Part shown: positions 52,409-64,000 of the stretch, in pieces
Position numbering within the stretch: position 1 is the first letter of the stretch
Layout: each line of letters begins with the position of its first letter
Source: Cacajao melanocephalus
Lineage: Eukaryota; Chordata; Mammalia; Primates; Pitheciidae
DNA length: 64,000 nt
Assembly (NCBI GenBank): GCA_963573385.1
Contig: CAUYLG010052167.1
Coordinates: 1-64,000, forward strand
Reading direction: 5' to 3'
Made by a program: the position numbers and the translations under genes
The notes under the pieces: model-generated
Told to the model about the DNA's origin: nothing
Databases searched by the model: none
The model's input: the letters and a program-made list of their open reading frames with translations, nothing else

Positions 52409-52782
52409 TGATGTGGTTTGGCTGTGTCCTCCCCCAAATCTCATTTTGAATTGTAGTTTCTGTAATCCCCACATGTCATGGGAGGGACCTCATGGGAAGT
52501 AAGTGAATCATAGGGGCGGGTACACTCATGCTGTTCTTGCAGTAATGAGTGAGTTTTCTCAAGATCTGATGATTTTATAAAGGACTTTCCCCACTCTGCC
52601 CTGCTCTTCTCATTCCTCCCGCCATGTGAAGAAGGATGTATTTACTGCTGCTTCCACCATAATTACAAGTTTCCTGAGGCCTCTTTAGCTCTGTGGAACT
52701 GTGAGTCAGTTAAACCTCTTTCCTTTATAAATAACCCAGTCTTGGGTATTTCTTCTTAGCAGCATGAGAACAAACTAATACA
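52409..52782 (+). mobile_element. 3' LTR of the MSTB-like MaLR provirus
   Basis: The 374-bp LTR begins tgatgtggtttggctgtgtc and ends 'caaactaataca', parallel to 50501-50867. Flanking five bases (gtgac at 50496-50500, gtggt at 52783-52787) match at three positions. Confidence 0.9.
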
Positions 52783-53259
52783 GTGGTGGATGAGAGGCCA
52801 TCTCATATAAAGGAACCAAGCCTGTGCCAAAATCACAGTCTAGCAGAGAGGGTGTGGGTGTTATAATTAACACTTACATTCTCATCCTTGCTTCTGATCT
52901 TCTCTTGGTGCCTTGACTGAAATTATTTAGAAGTTGGAGAGCAAGAGAGAGCCTAGGATACATTCCAAAGAGCTCAGCATTCTGTGACACAGAGCAAAGT
53001 AGACAAGGGCTGAAACTGGAGTTTAAGAATCAACGGAGAGAAAGTAGCTCAAACTCTATTTTGGGTATTTTGAGCTATCAACCCAATTATAGCTATGTTG
53101 GAGTCTAGTAATTCAAATTAGAATTGAATAAGTAGATAAAATCTCAAGCACCCAAACATGGCATTTGGGGACCTTTGCAATTGACTCCCAAACTCCCTTT
53201 CTAATTGTATTTACTCATAATCTCCACATAAATGTTCGCTCTAGTCAGGTTGATCTACT
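52783..53259. other. Unassigned sequence
   Basis: No gene or nameable repeat. Confidence 0.35.
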
Positions 53260-53540
53260 CTTAATTATTCCCTAAGCTTGTTTTTCTCATTCTTGCCTCT
53301 GTGTCTTTGTTGCCATTCTTCTTATCTGAACTATTCTCCTTCATTTTCTCTAGCTAAATACAATTTGTCTTTTGAAGCCACGTTGCAGAGGTCCTAAATC
53401 CTTTGGAAAAATTTCTTTTTCCATCCACAGTGGGTGATTCTTCCATTGAAATTCTATGGCACTTAAGTTCAATCATCCATTTAAAAGTATACCTTATACT
53501 GTTTGTCAGTTGTTTTTGTTAATAGCTATCTAGTTTCTCC
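53260..53540 (+). mobile_element. L2-like fragment (sense)
   Basis: 'aagcttgtttttctcattct', 'ctgaactattctccttcatt' and 'ttttgaagccacgttgcaga' weakly follow the L2 3' UTR. Confidence 0.4.
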
Positions 53541-53587
53541 ATTTGGATCATCAGTAGTAGGTAAATTTCATCTTGGATGCTGATTAC

Positions 53588-53737
53588 ATCAGTGTGACCT
53601 GGATGTGAGACGGGAAGTAAAAGGAGATCGTTTTGGAACTTTAAGGTTTAATAATTGCCCTATTGGATTTTGGACTTTCATGGGGCCTGTAGCCCCTTTT
53701 TTTTGGCTGATTTCTCCCATTTGAAATAGTCACTCTG
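53588..53737 (+). mobile_element. Isolated MaLR internal fragment, copy of 52040-52181
   Basis: About 145 bp aligning at roughly 90% (by eye) with the internal region of the provirus 0.8 kb upstream, from 'catcagtgtgacctggatgt' to 'tttctcccattt'. No LTR adjoins it. At several positions it keeps what looks like the family consensus where 52040-52181 has changed, and both share 'gccctattggattttggact'. Confidence 0.85.
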
Positions 53738-53871
53738 AGGTTACCCTGGAGATCAGCAGGATAGTATATTCACATTGATTAGAAATATCTGCACTGGCCC
53801 AGGAGAAGTGACTAATGGCATGTGTACTACATATTTGCCATTCTTGAATAAGAGTATATTTGGGCCCTTGC

Positions 53872-54149
53872 ATCTACAGATCCAACCAACTGAGGATAGA
53901 AATATTTTAATACATAAATAATACAACAGAAAATACTAATGAAAATACAGTAGAACAACTATTTACATAGCATTTATATTGTATTAGGTATTAATAATCC
54001 AGAAATGATTTAAAGTATATGGGGGATGTGCACAGATTATATGCAATTACTACACCATTTTACATAGTGGCCTTGAGCGTCTGTGGATTTTGGAATTTGT
54101 GGGAGTCCTGGAAACAGTTTCCCATGGATACTGAGGGACAACTGTATAA
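53872..54149 (-). mobile_element. Tigger-like DNA transposon
   Basis: The right end 'atactgagggacaactgtat' and left part 'gcatctacagatccaaccaa' are the inverted ends of a pogo/Tigger-type element in reverse orientation. The interior 'gcatttatattgtattaggt' matches its centre. Confidence 0.65.
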
Positions 54150-54164
54150 GCTTTTAGAGGGTTA

Positions 54165-54255
54165 GAATGTGATTTATTCATCTGTGTACCCTCTGTAGCT
54201 ACCTCAGTGCCTTGAGCAAAGCTGATGCATAATAAATATTTGTTGATTGATTGTT
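54165..54255 (+). mobile_element. L2 LINE tail (sense)
   Basis: 'gtgccttgagcaaagctgat' followed by 'gcataataaatatttgttga' is the L2 terminus. Confidence 0.65.
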
Positions 54256-56447
54256 TTGGTTAAGAACTAATGCAAATGAAGGATTTAGTGTCAGTGAAAA
54301 CTGTTGAGCATGGAACAAGAATTTTTATTCTTTCAGCTTTCTTCCTTAAGAACATTCTCTTTGACATGGGGCAAAATCATAGTTGTAGAATGTGCAGCTA
54401 GTGGTTGAATTGGCTCCTGAAACATCTTCTTTGTAGTAATAAAATAAAGTACTGATGCTGAGGTCAGAAGAGCAAAGTAAAATTAAATGATGGCTGAGTA
54501 CTACAAAGGGAGATAGCTATGAGTGGCTCATTATCATAAGGCTGCTTCTAAAAGCTGGCTCATTGATTTAATGATCATGCCATACGTTGAGCTGCTGAAT
54601 GTTCACTGCAGTTAAAAAGAGATTTGTCCTCATCAAAGAAGTGGGGAAATGCAATTCCAGCATACAGTTTGTAAGCCAAACTTTAAGTCATAAAATTCAG
54701 AATGATTCATTAGTTATGCCCTCATGCTTTTGTCCTAGCCTTTCCTTAAAATATAAGTCCCATGTATTGTTAGAACTTCCTTTTTCTCTGTATTCAATCT
54801 TATCGCCTTCTTACATGATTATTCAGTAAAATTTAGCATCTTCCACAGGCCTAGTAACGCTTTTTGTTTCTCTGGGATGCTGTTAGGACTGGTATTTTGT
54901 GGTCAGCAATAATTACCACCTATGAGAAGTTTATTAACAGTTGCTGCCTAGATCTAGGGTTTTTATTTTATTGTTGGTATTGAAGTAGGGAGATGAATGC
55001 CTCAAGGATTTGCATATTTAGTCTATCACTAAGCAGTGATATAAGAATGTATTTTGGTGGATTCAGAAGAAAAAAAATCTCAGTTTATTTTTCATTTTTT
55101 GGAGAGCAGGTGTCCAGGGCCAAAGCACATTGCTGTAGGATTAAGAAGGTTGTTTATGTTACATTGACATTTGCTGTTTTTAATGCTTTCCCAAAATGAT
55201 TTCTTCTCAAGTAAGAAATGCTGAGAAAGCTTGAATACCAAATGCCTGAGGGAGAGTTCAAAACGTCACCACCATTGCGCACGTGCACACACACACACTC
55301 TCTCTCTCTACTCCCCCATTCTGGTATGTGTGTGAACATGAGCATTATAGGTTTGCTTTTGTTATTAATGACTAGCATGGAGCTGGGCTATTTGCCACAA
55401 TCAAAATGGAAAACTTAGAACTCTTGACTCTTCTCATCAATTTGATCTTTTTCCATTTCCTCAAGCTAATGAAAGTGATGGTTTTATTTGATACTAAAAT
55501 ATTTAGGAAATGTCTTAATTTAACAATGTGACAAGATGACTTAAGGTTAAGATAGAAAAAGAATGTGATTCTTCAGTGTAAGCAAATGTATTTCTAAGAA
55601 TCCTAAACACAGTTATCTTGTCCTGCTGTGAATTTCTACATGAATGCCCTGTAATAATTAATGTTTAGGAGCATAAATTGAGGGGAAAAATTTGAGCTCC
55701 AAACTCCTAAGAAACTTTATGTTTTGTGAAATATTTCCTTAAGTTACTTATCTCTTGATTAAATGTAAAACAAATTTTGGTTCTGTAAACCAAGATATTT
55801 GCTAGCCTCAGTAGGTAAACTGGACATACAAAATTTGTTATGAAAAGCTACAAGCAAAGCAATGTGCAGTTTTGTGAAGATCAGTACAATGTATCCATAA
55901 TAGATCCACACATTACTGTCATTTAATTATCTTTTGGTGGTCAGGACACGGTGTTTGTCCTTGGGAAAGAAAACTTGCAGTACAACATTTTTAGGTCTGT
56001 AGACCTAGATCTTGTTCATACTTGGCTTAGACAACAATTCAAGTTCTTTTGGTTTGGAAGATAAGAATGTAAATTGGTTTCCTTGATAGCCTTGAGACAA
56101 GGATGTCTTCCCAATGAGTGAGCTACTAATTCTAAATAATGATTATTGGCCTATTACCCAGTTTAGTCAATATATAAAATACACTATACAACATTTAGTT
56201 CTTTGAGCATGTACAGTTAGAATGATGTTTGTCGACAGTTAAACAACTTTGAGGATAAAATGAATTGCTTTATCAGCTTTTTTAGTCTTAATTTTTTTTA
56301 CTTGGAAAGCATCATCTACATTTAAAAGTTAAAATAGCATTATTTTTATAAACATGCATCCATTCACTTTTCAAATAGTTATTCAGAGCCTACTTTATGA
56401 TAGTTATGAGGGATTATAAAAGAATAATTAATATTGACTGCCTTTTC
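54256..56447. other. 2.2 kb of unassigned DNA
   Basis: No gene. A CA/CT dinucleotide stretch (acacacacac then ctctctctct) lies at about 55287-55308. Frames of up to 76 codons show no domain. Confidence 0.35.
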
Positions 56448-56452
56448 AAATC

Positions 56453-56805
56453 TGATATGGTTTAACTCTGTGTCCCCACCCAAATCTCATTTTGATTTGT
56501 ATTCCCATAATTCCCACATGTTGTCGGAGGGACCAAAGGGGAGGTAATTGAATCATAAGGTCGGGTCTTTCCCATGCTATTCTTCTAATAGTGAATAAGT
56601 CTCATGAGATTTGATGGGTTTATCAGGGATTTCTGCTTTTGCTTCTTCCTTGTTTTCTCTTGCCGCCACCACATAAGAAGTGTCTTTCACCTTCTGCCAT
56701 GATTCTGAGGCCTCCCAGCCATGTGGAGCTGTAAGTCCAATTAAACCTCTTTTCTTCCCAGTCATGGGTGTGTCTTTATCAGCAGTGTGAAAGTGGATTA
56801 ATACA
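56453..56805 (+). mobile_element. THE1-type solo LTR
   Basis: Begins tgatatggtttaactctgtg, with THE1 blocks 'ggtcgggtctttcccatgct', 'agtgaataagtctcatgaga' and 'tgccatgattctgaggcctc', and ends 'ggattaataca'. A perfect five-base target-site duplication (aaatc) lies at 56448-56452 and 56807-56811, with one extra A at the right edge. THE1 is the youngest MaLR subgroup. Confidence 0.93.
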
Positions 56806-56811
56806 AAAATC

Positions 56812-58289
56812 TTATTAACTGTTAGAAAGATGTATACCTGTGTGTGCACAACATATTTATGCACACAGATATCACAAGGCCAGAAGTAATAAGGTACAGT
56901 GTGCTATAGTAATAAGAGGATAAATTGGTCATTTATAGCACCAGCATATGATTTATTAAAATATTATCATGTGGTAATATTTTTCCTACTCTGTTCTCTG
57001 AAGATAATCTTTAATGACTTTTTTTCTTCTTTTACGCTTGGGTGTAGGGCTGGCAATATCAATGAGAAAACAATGAATAATTTATTCAAAACTAAAGTCA
57101 GCAGTGAGATGTGAAAGTGGAGGAGGATCTGGGGAGCAGTTCTTACTTAATGTGAGTCCCTCCAAGGGATGATAGGCCCTAGAAGGATATCTGTGTGTAT
57201 GGCTTATTTAAGGAGATAGGAACATAGGGACTGACATTCTGACCTTGGTAAAAGTTCCTGGATTCTGCATAGGCACAGAAGTAGAACCATCTGGTCTACA
57301 GGAACCATGTGGACTGGACAATGGGCATCAGAGTATAAGCCAGTGTGAGTGAGTAATATGTATGGAGGGATCTCCCTGACCCCATATCTTTAAAACAACC
57401 TGGGCAAAAGAGCTGTACTTATATTTAAAAAGAATGAGGGCTCAGGATTTGATTTAAAGGAATTGAAATAATGTATTATTTTTGTTCATATACATTTTTG
57501 GACTGAATTTTATATCTGTTACATGTAGAGATTTACTGGGATTTAGTACCATCCCTGCCAAGACCAGATCTGCTTTCAAGGTTTGGTTGTTGTTGCTCAG
57601 AATGAGGCAAAAAAAAAAATTGGAGACAATTGCTGAAAACTTGATTGGTATTCAAGAAAGAGCATGGTCTTTTAGGAGTCACTGATATGAGGCACACTAG
57701 TGTGTTGTGATGAGAATGACTGAAAACCCTTGGAAAGTTATATACTGTTTACCAAAGAAATGAAAAGAGGGAAAATATACCTTCTAATACTTCGCTGATT
57801 CTACTGTTGTGTCTTCTATTCACAAAATAAAAATTTGAAAGAGATTCATCAAAGATGATCTTTAAAGTCCCTATGTTGATTTTGATTTTTTAAGGAGGGG
57901 AAAGGTACTTGGAAGCCACAGTTTCAGTAACCTGTGGCAGGAGAACACTTACCTCACCCCTAGACATGACACCTGAAACACAGACTAATGCAAGGTGACA
58001 GGTGGTAGAGAAGGCTGTTTGGAAAAAGGAATGCAACCTTCCAGATGCAGAATTTCTGAACATAAAGATGTCACATAGAATAAGAAAGCTTTGGATCCAG
58101 GAGCAGGCCTTAGAGGTTCTGCAGCAATGGCAGGTGGTACTGAACACAGAATAGGTGACAGTTAGGGATGACTGAGTCGTGATCTAGATATGGAGATGAT
58201 ACGCTATGTCTGGAGATACAGATATGGAGATCATCATACTTTCAAGGGAAATGTTTCAGGGATTGTATTTGAATATTTGTGTACTTTGA
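56812..58289. other. Unassigned sequence, no gene seen
   Basis: Longest frame 85 codons (57890-58147 reverse), no domain. The words 'agatatggagat' occur twice at 58187 and 58220, probably by chance. Confidence 0.35.
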
Positions 58290-59075
58290 AATTTGAAAGA
58301 GATGTAGACATCCAGATAAAAGAAACCCAGAGAACTACAAGATACCTTGAAAGACAAGCCTGACCAAAGCATATAGTCATAAGTTTTCCCAAAGCCAATC
58401 TGAAGGAAAGAGTCCCAAAAAGTGGCCAGAGAGAAGTGTCTAATCACCTGTAAAGAAAATGCCGTCACACTGACAGCAGAGTTCTCAGCAGGAATCTTAT
58501 AAGCCAGAAGAGATGGGGTACTATTTTCAGTCTTCTTGAAAAAATGCCAGCCAAGAATTTTGTGTCCTGCTGAACTAAGCTTCATAAAGGAAGGAAAAAT
58601 AAAGTTGTTCCCAGACTCCCCCCGCCCCCCCCCCCCACACACACAAAGGGAATTTGTCACCACTAGATCAATTCTACAAGAAATGCTCAAAAGCTTGAAA
58701 ACATGGAAATAGAAGGGCAATACTCATCATCATAAGAAACACAGGAAAGTGTAACACCCACGGTCTTATAAAGCAGTTATAAAATCAAAAGTGTAAAACA
58801 ACTAGGTAACAATTAACATTATGACAGGAGGAGAGAAGGACAGAACATTCTACCCTATGACCACAGAACATATATTCTTCTTATCTGTGCATGGGACATA
58901 GTCAAAAATTGACTGTATGCTAGGCCTCAAGGCAAGTCTAAATAAATTTTTAAAAATCAAAATCATGTCAAATAACCTCTCAAACCACAGTGGAATAAAA
59001 CTAGAAATCAATACCAAGTGGGACCCTCAAAATTATTTAAATACATGGAAGTTAAATTATCTGCTTCTGAATGAT
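58290..59075 (+). mobile_element. L1M fragment: ORF1 end joined to ORF2 start (sense)
   Basis: 'cacactgacagcagagttct' with 'agccagaagagatggggta' is the C-terminal ORF1 region. 'taacattatgacagga' is the inter-ORF/ORF2 start. 'cagaacatatattcttctta' and 'ctctcaaaccacagtggaat' belong to the endonuclease part of ORF2. About 0.6 kb is missing after 58828. A 154-codon reverse frame (58256-58720) is incidental. Confidence 0.8.
58619..58646. repeat. Poly-C run followed by (CA)n
   Basis: C6, G, about C13, then ACACACACA. An unusually pure C run for this AT-rich DNA, within the L1. Confidence 0.95.
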
Positions 59076-60386
59076 TTTTAGGTCAATGATGACATCAGGA
59101 TCAGAAATAGGGATGGAGGAATACATGACAAAGTAAATGTGTCCAGCTGGAATGGAAGAAACAGGTATAGTGGTGGTGTAGCTAAATTGAGGGAATTATG
59201 GGATTCTCAGATGTGAGGCTAAGGAATTTGGGTTGTATAGAGTAAATAATGAAAGTTACTAATGTAATTTAAGCAAGAAACTAACTTTGGAGACTAATTT
59301 GCAAGGTGATTTGAAGTTGGCTGAGTGACTTATGTTGAGGAAACAAATGGCATAGCTATTATATTCATCTAAGAACAAAAAGAAAAAAGAATGAAATAAG
59401 GTGTTGGCAGAGGAAATGAAAAGGAAGGAATAGGTAGAAAAAATGTAAGGAATAATTTCCTTAGCTTGAAAATTCTACCAATATTACACAATAATTAAGT
59501 TAAATTAAGAACACCAGGGATCTAGGTAATTTATGGCAAGAAATACCATCTTCGAATTGTTAAATAGATTTTTCAAATCATTAATTTTTATAAGCTGAAG
59601 TGTGATAAAGTTTCTAGGCACTTGACAAATTATTCAATTCAACGTGATTACTGCTTGTGTGATTGAAAACTGGCACAACTTTTAATTTTATATTTTATGT
59701 TCTTTATTTTTGATCAGTAAGCCTTTGAGGTAGATAAATTTATCTGGACAATCATGTCTTCTACAACACATAGGCTTATGATAACGAAAAAGAATAAAGT
59801 TCAAGTGATCATGTGAAAAATAGTTGCATTTTCTGGTTAAATACTAATTTGTTGAGAACTACATGGGTGTTGCTTGTTAAAATTGCCAGAAATAGTTGTA
59901 TTGCTGTTTGTATTGTTTCTTGTACAAAATGCCATGGTTCAAATTCTGGTTTAAATAACAGCCTAGAGAAACATGTTTAATTTTTAACTATAAACAGAGT
60001 CCAAATTTTAGAGGAGCTGAAAGGAAAATAATTTTAATCAGAACACATGCTGACTCTGGAGAGGTTAAGAGGCTGTCTGTGTATCAGCAAATCTGCTAAG
60101 GGATGGCTCAGGAAGATGCAATGACTGAGTCACCTCAGAGTTCATTTTTTCTGATTATTTTTTAAGTAGTACAGGTGCCTCTTCCAGTTATGTAGATGAC
60201 CATTAAAGTCTTTCTTAACTTTCAGAAGACATTATTTTAAAGGATTTCAGTTTACAAGGATTCAATCACTTCATGAGAATTTTTAAGCCTCTGTTGTTTG
60301 TAGAGCCCTATTATATATAGGCATTCGAAGGGAGATAGGAGGAATAGACATAATTCCTGCCTACAGGAAACTCCAATTAAGAAAGT
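59076..60386. other. Unassigned sequence
   Basis: The stretch 59120-59390 resembles an old repeat downstream of the type seen at 33695. No gene is seen. Confidence 0.35.
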
Positions 60387-60514
60387 GTTTATAAAAAATT
60401 ATGAAGATCTTTCAAAATCAACTAGAAAATAAACTAGAAATGGATTAGACGTTTATAAAAAATTTTGAAGATCTTTCAAAATCAACTAGAAAATAAACTA
60501 GAAATGGATTAGAC
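60387..60514. repeat. 64-bp tandem duplication at an L1 5' edge
   Basis: Positions 60387-60450 and 60451-60514 are 64-mers with one mismatch (aattatgaag against aattttgaag). The end of each copy (gaaatggattagac) is the start of recognisable L1 sequence, which continues only after the second copy. Confidence 0.97.
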
Positions 60515-61810
60515 TTAAAGGTAGAACCTGAAACTGTATGACTACTAGAAGGAAACTTTGGGGGTCTGGGTAAAGATTTTTTTCGGGCAAGATCACAAAA
60601 GCACAGGCAACCAAGGCAAAAATTGACAAATGGGATTACAACAAGATAAAATTTGCCTGCTCAGCAAAGAAAACAACAAAGTGAAGAGACAACTTACACA
60701 ATGGGAGAAAATATGTGAAAAATATTCATCTGACAAGGAACTAACATCCAGTATATATAAGACATGCAGCTCAGTAGTCAAACAAATAATCTGATTTTAA
60801 GATAAGCAAAAGATCTGAATAGATATTTCTCAGAAGATATACAATGGACAACAGGTATATGAAAAAAGTACTCAACATCATTAATCTCAGATAAATGCAA
60901 ATCTAAACTACACTGAGATATCATCTCACTCCAGATAAAATTGCTGTTATCAAAAGGACAAAAAATAGCAAATGCTGATTAGGATGTGAAGAAAGAGGAG
61001 TGCTTGTACACTGTTGGTGGGAATGTAAAGCAATACAGCCTTTATGGAAAATGGAGGTTCCTCAAAAAACTAAACATAGAACCACCGTGTGATCCAGCAA
61101 TCCCACTACTGGATAGAAACAAAGGGAATGAAATTAGTATGTCAAAGAGGTTTCTACACTCCCATGTTTATGGCAGCACTATTCACAATAGCCAAGATTT
61201 GAAATCATCCTAAATGTTCAACAACAGGTGACTGTATAAAGAAAATGTGGTGTATATACACAATAGAATATTATTCAGCCATAAAAAGAATAAAATCCTG
61301 TCATTTGCAGCAACATGAATGAAATCAAAGGTCATTATTTTAAGTAGAACGAGCCAGGCACAGAAAGACAAATATCACATGTTCTAACTCATATGTGAGA
61401 GTTCAAAAATGGACCTCATGGAGGTAGAGAGTAGAATAGTGGTTATCAGATGCTGGAAAGGGAAGAGGGGATGAAGAGAAGTTGATTAATGGGTACAAAA
61501 ATGCAGTTAGAAGATTCCACAGTAGGAAAATTATAGTTAACAATAATTTATTTGATATTTCAAAATACTTAGAAGAGTTACAATATTACCAACATTAAAA
61601 AGAAAAATCTGTTTGACAATTTATCTTTTTAATCTGTCTAACAGTCTATTAAATAGATTTTTGAGGTGATGTATATTCCAATTATACTGATTTGATCATC
61701 ATACATTGCATACCTATATCAAAGTATCAGGCAGACCCCCCAAAATATGTACAACTATTATATAGTGATAAAAATATTTAAAAGTTATTCAAAAAAACAT
61801 AAAAAGAGAG
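60501..61810 (+). mobile_element. L1MA/B-like 3' end (sense)
   Basis: From 'tggattagacttaaaggtag' it runs through ORF2's C-terminal part to the 3' UTR and an A-rich end. A 75-codon frame (60986-61213) retains L1 ORF2 features such as YTVGGN, CDPAIPLL and STIHNSQD. The 3' UTR is decayed. It is 5'-truncated, with no promoter or ORF1. Confidence 0.88.
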
Positions 61811-62594
<784 letters not shown>

Positions 62595-62639
62595 AACATT
62601 TTTAATTGTCAATGTTCTTTATTAATCCCTAAAGTTCAA

Positions 62640-62850
62640 GTTTTCTCTTGGTATATCATTCCCCTTCAGCTTGATGAATTTTATTAGCATTTCTTGTAGT
62701 GCGGTTCTGGTGGCAATAATTCCTGTTTCATTTAGCTGAAAATGTCTTTATTTCATCTTCATTTTTGGATGATATTTTTGTCAGATATAGAATTTTGAGT
62801 TGACAGTATTATTTTGTTAGTCATCTTGATCTAATTTATATTTGTTGAAC
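62640..62850 (-). mobile_element. L1M 3' region fragment (antisense)
   Basis: 'agcatttcttgtagtgcggt', 'gctgaaaatgtctttatttc' and 'gtcagatatagaattttgag' are the reverse of an old L1 3' segment, overlapping in type with the start of 30740-32740. Confidence 0.65.
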
Positions 62851-62856
62851 TTTTAG

Positions 62857-64000
62857 CCCAACTTCAGAATACATGTTATTTTCCAGATCACATAGTAAAT
62901 TCACAAAAGGGCTATACTGGTTGTAAAATAAATCTGAATATATTTTAAAAGATGAAACTAATATAGATTATGTTTTCAGACCATAACCAAATTAAATTAG
63001 AAGTCAATAACAATAACATACTTTGAAATCACCAAATATTTGAAAAATAAACAATGCAATTCTAAATCTATAGTTTGAAGAAGAAATCACAGAAATAATT
63101 GAAAAATATTCAAAACTAAGTGATAATAAAACACAATCTGCCAAAATTTAAGGGATGTAGATAAAGCAGTGTTTGGAGAGATATTTATTTTAGTTTAGTT
63201 TTATATTAGAATGGAGTTCTATGTAATCAATGACATAAAAAATAGAAGGGATATTATAAAGATAAAAACAGAAATCAATAAAATAAACAGGAAAAATTAA
63301 TAATGCCAAAAGCTATTATTTTGAGGGGGGGGCAAAAATAATAAATTAGACTTCTGGTTTTTTTCTGGCTTGTTATCAGTTGTCACTTCCATGCCCACAA
63401 CCAGAAAAACATGAACAAACTGAAAATTAACAACTCTTCTTATACCTGTCAGAGAATTGAGGGCACAGGACAAATTGCTATTCCCTAATAGGAGAGACAG
63501 TAGATGCAGAGAATCACAGCTTACTAGACCAAAAGAAAAAAAAAGAAGAAAGAAATACACAGTACTAAAAATAAAAGACAATAAAATACTTGAGTAAAAA
63601 TCTGACAAAATATGTGTAAGATTTGTATGAGGAAAACTAAAACTCTGATGAGAGAACTCAAAAGACTTAAATAAATGGAAAGATATTCCATACATAATAT
63701 ATTCTCAATATTGTCAAGATGTCAGTTCTTAGCAATGTTAAATGTATACTCAGCACAATCCCAATCAAAATCTCAGTGAGTTATTTTGTGGATATCAGCA
63801 AACTGATTCTAAAATTTATATGGAGAGGCAAAAGACCTAGGATAGCCATTACAATATTGAAAATGAAGAACAAAGTTAGAGGACTGACATGATCCAACTT
63901 GAAGACTTATCATAAAGTGACAATGCAGTATTTGTAAAAGAATAGACAAATATATCAATGGGATAGAAGAAAGAGCCCAGAAATAGACTCAAACAAATGT
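62857..64000 (+). mobile_element. L1M ORF2 (sense), interrupted, running off the window
   Basis: Endonuclease-side sequence ('ttttcagaccataaccaaat', 'gatgtagataaagcagtgtt') continues to about 63355. A block that does not match ORF2 occupies about 63356-63575. L1 resumes in the late part of ORF2 ('aaactctgatgagagaactc', 'atcagcaaactgattctaaa', 'gagaggcaaaagacctagga') to the window end. The reverse transcriptase core is missing. The long reverse frame (63297-63695) spans the foreign block and shows no domain. Confidence 0.8.
63324..63331. repeat. G8 run within L1
   Basis: A run of eight G in an otherwise A-rich L1 segment (tttgagggg...gcaaaa). Confidence 0.9.

Noticed and set aside
58256..58720. 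154-codon reverse frame with a glycine run
   Set aside because: It is antisense to L1 ORF1/ORF2 sequence, and the glycine run comes from the poly-C tract.
60986..61213. 75-codon frame with YTVGGN as a functional L1 protein
   Set aside because: It is a short C-terminal relic of a 5'-truncated L1, lacking endonuclease and reverse transcriptase domains.

Overview
This is primate, most likely human, nuclear DNA. It carries AluS, AluY and AluJ copies, MST and THE1 elements of the MaLR group, MADE1 mariner hairpins, and many old mammalian repeats (MIR, L2, MLT1, MLT2, L1M, MER5A). The AluY-like copies point to an Old World monkey, ape or human genome. The base composition is AT-rich and CpG-poor. 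I find no protein-coding exon, rRNA, tRNA, operon or CRISPR array. Every reading frame longer than about 100 codons lies in or across a transposable element or lacks any recognisable domain. The window reads as intergenic or deep-intronic DNA built by layered insertions.

Layout. At 1-230 is the end of an Alu with an odd pyrimidine-then-purine tail. At 295-2837 is an MSTA-like MaLR provirus with both LTRs. At 3192-4061 an Alu is split by a reverse-strand ERV1-type LTR. From about 5260 to 7060 lies a decayed reverse-strand ERVL-like internal region, cut in its reverse transcriptase core by an MLT1 LTR. From 7060 to 22940 are MER5A, MIRs, four LTRs, seven Alu copies, an L1 piece, a hAT MITE and two MADE1 copies. 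The stretch 22938-25410 has no recognised repeat and holds a CpG-rich patch and homeodomain- and octamer-like motifs; it is the best candidate here for non-coding function. From 25415 to 34000 are L2, MLT1, MLT2 and an old reverse-strand L1. The 34500-40010 section holds an LTR, AT-rich DNA and a second reverse-strand ERVL/MaLR internal block. From 40640 to 43410 are reverse-strand L1 pieces with a compound (TA)(CA) microsatellite. From 45160 to 50400 are old LTRs and a truncated Alu with a striking G/C-strand tail. At 50501-52782 is a second, MSTB-like MaLR provirus, with a stray MaLR piece 0.8 kb beyond it. From 53870 to 64000 are a Tigger-like element, a solo THE1 LTR, and forward-strand L1 pieces, one with a 64-bp tandem duplication at its 5' edge.

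There is no gene network to describe. What the sequence records is insertion order: old L2, MIR and ERVL first, then MLT1, MLT2 and L1M, then MST, THE1, MADE1 and Alu. At least seven nested insertions fix this order directly. Family names come from remembered consensus sequences, not a RepeatMasker run, so subfamily labels are approximate; boundaries supported by target-site duplications (TSDs) are firmer.
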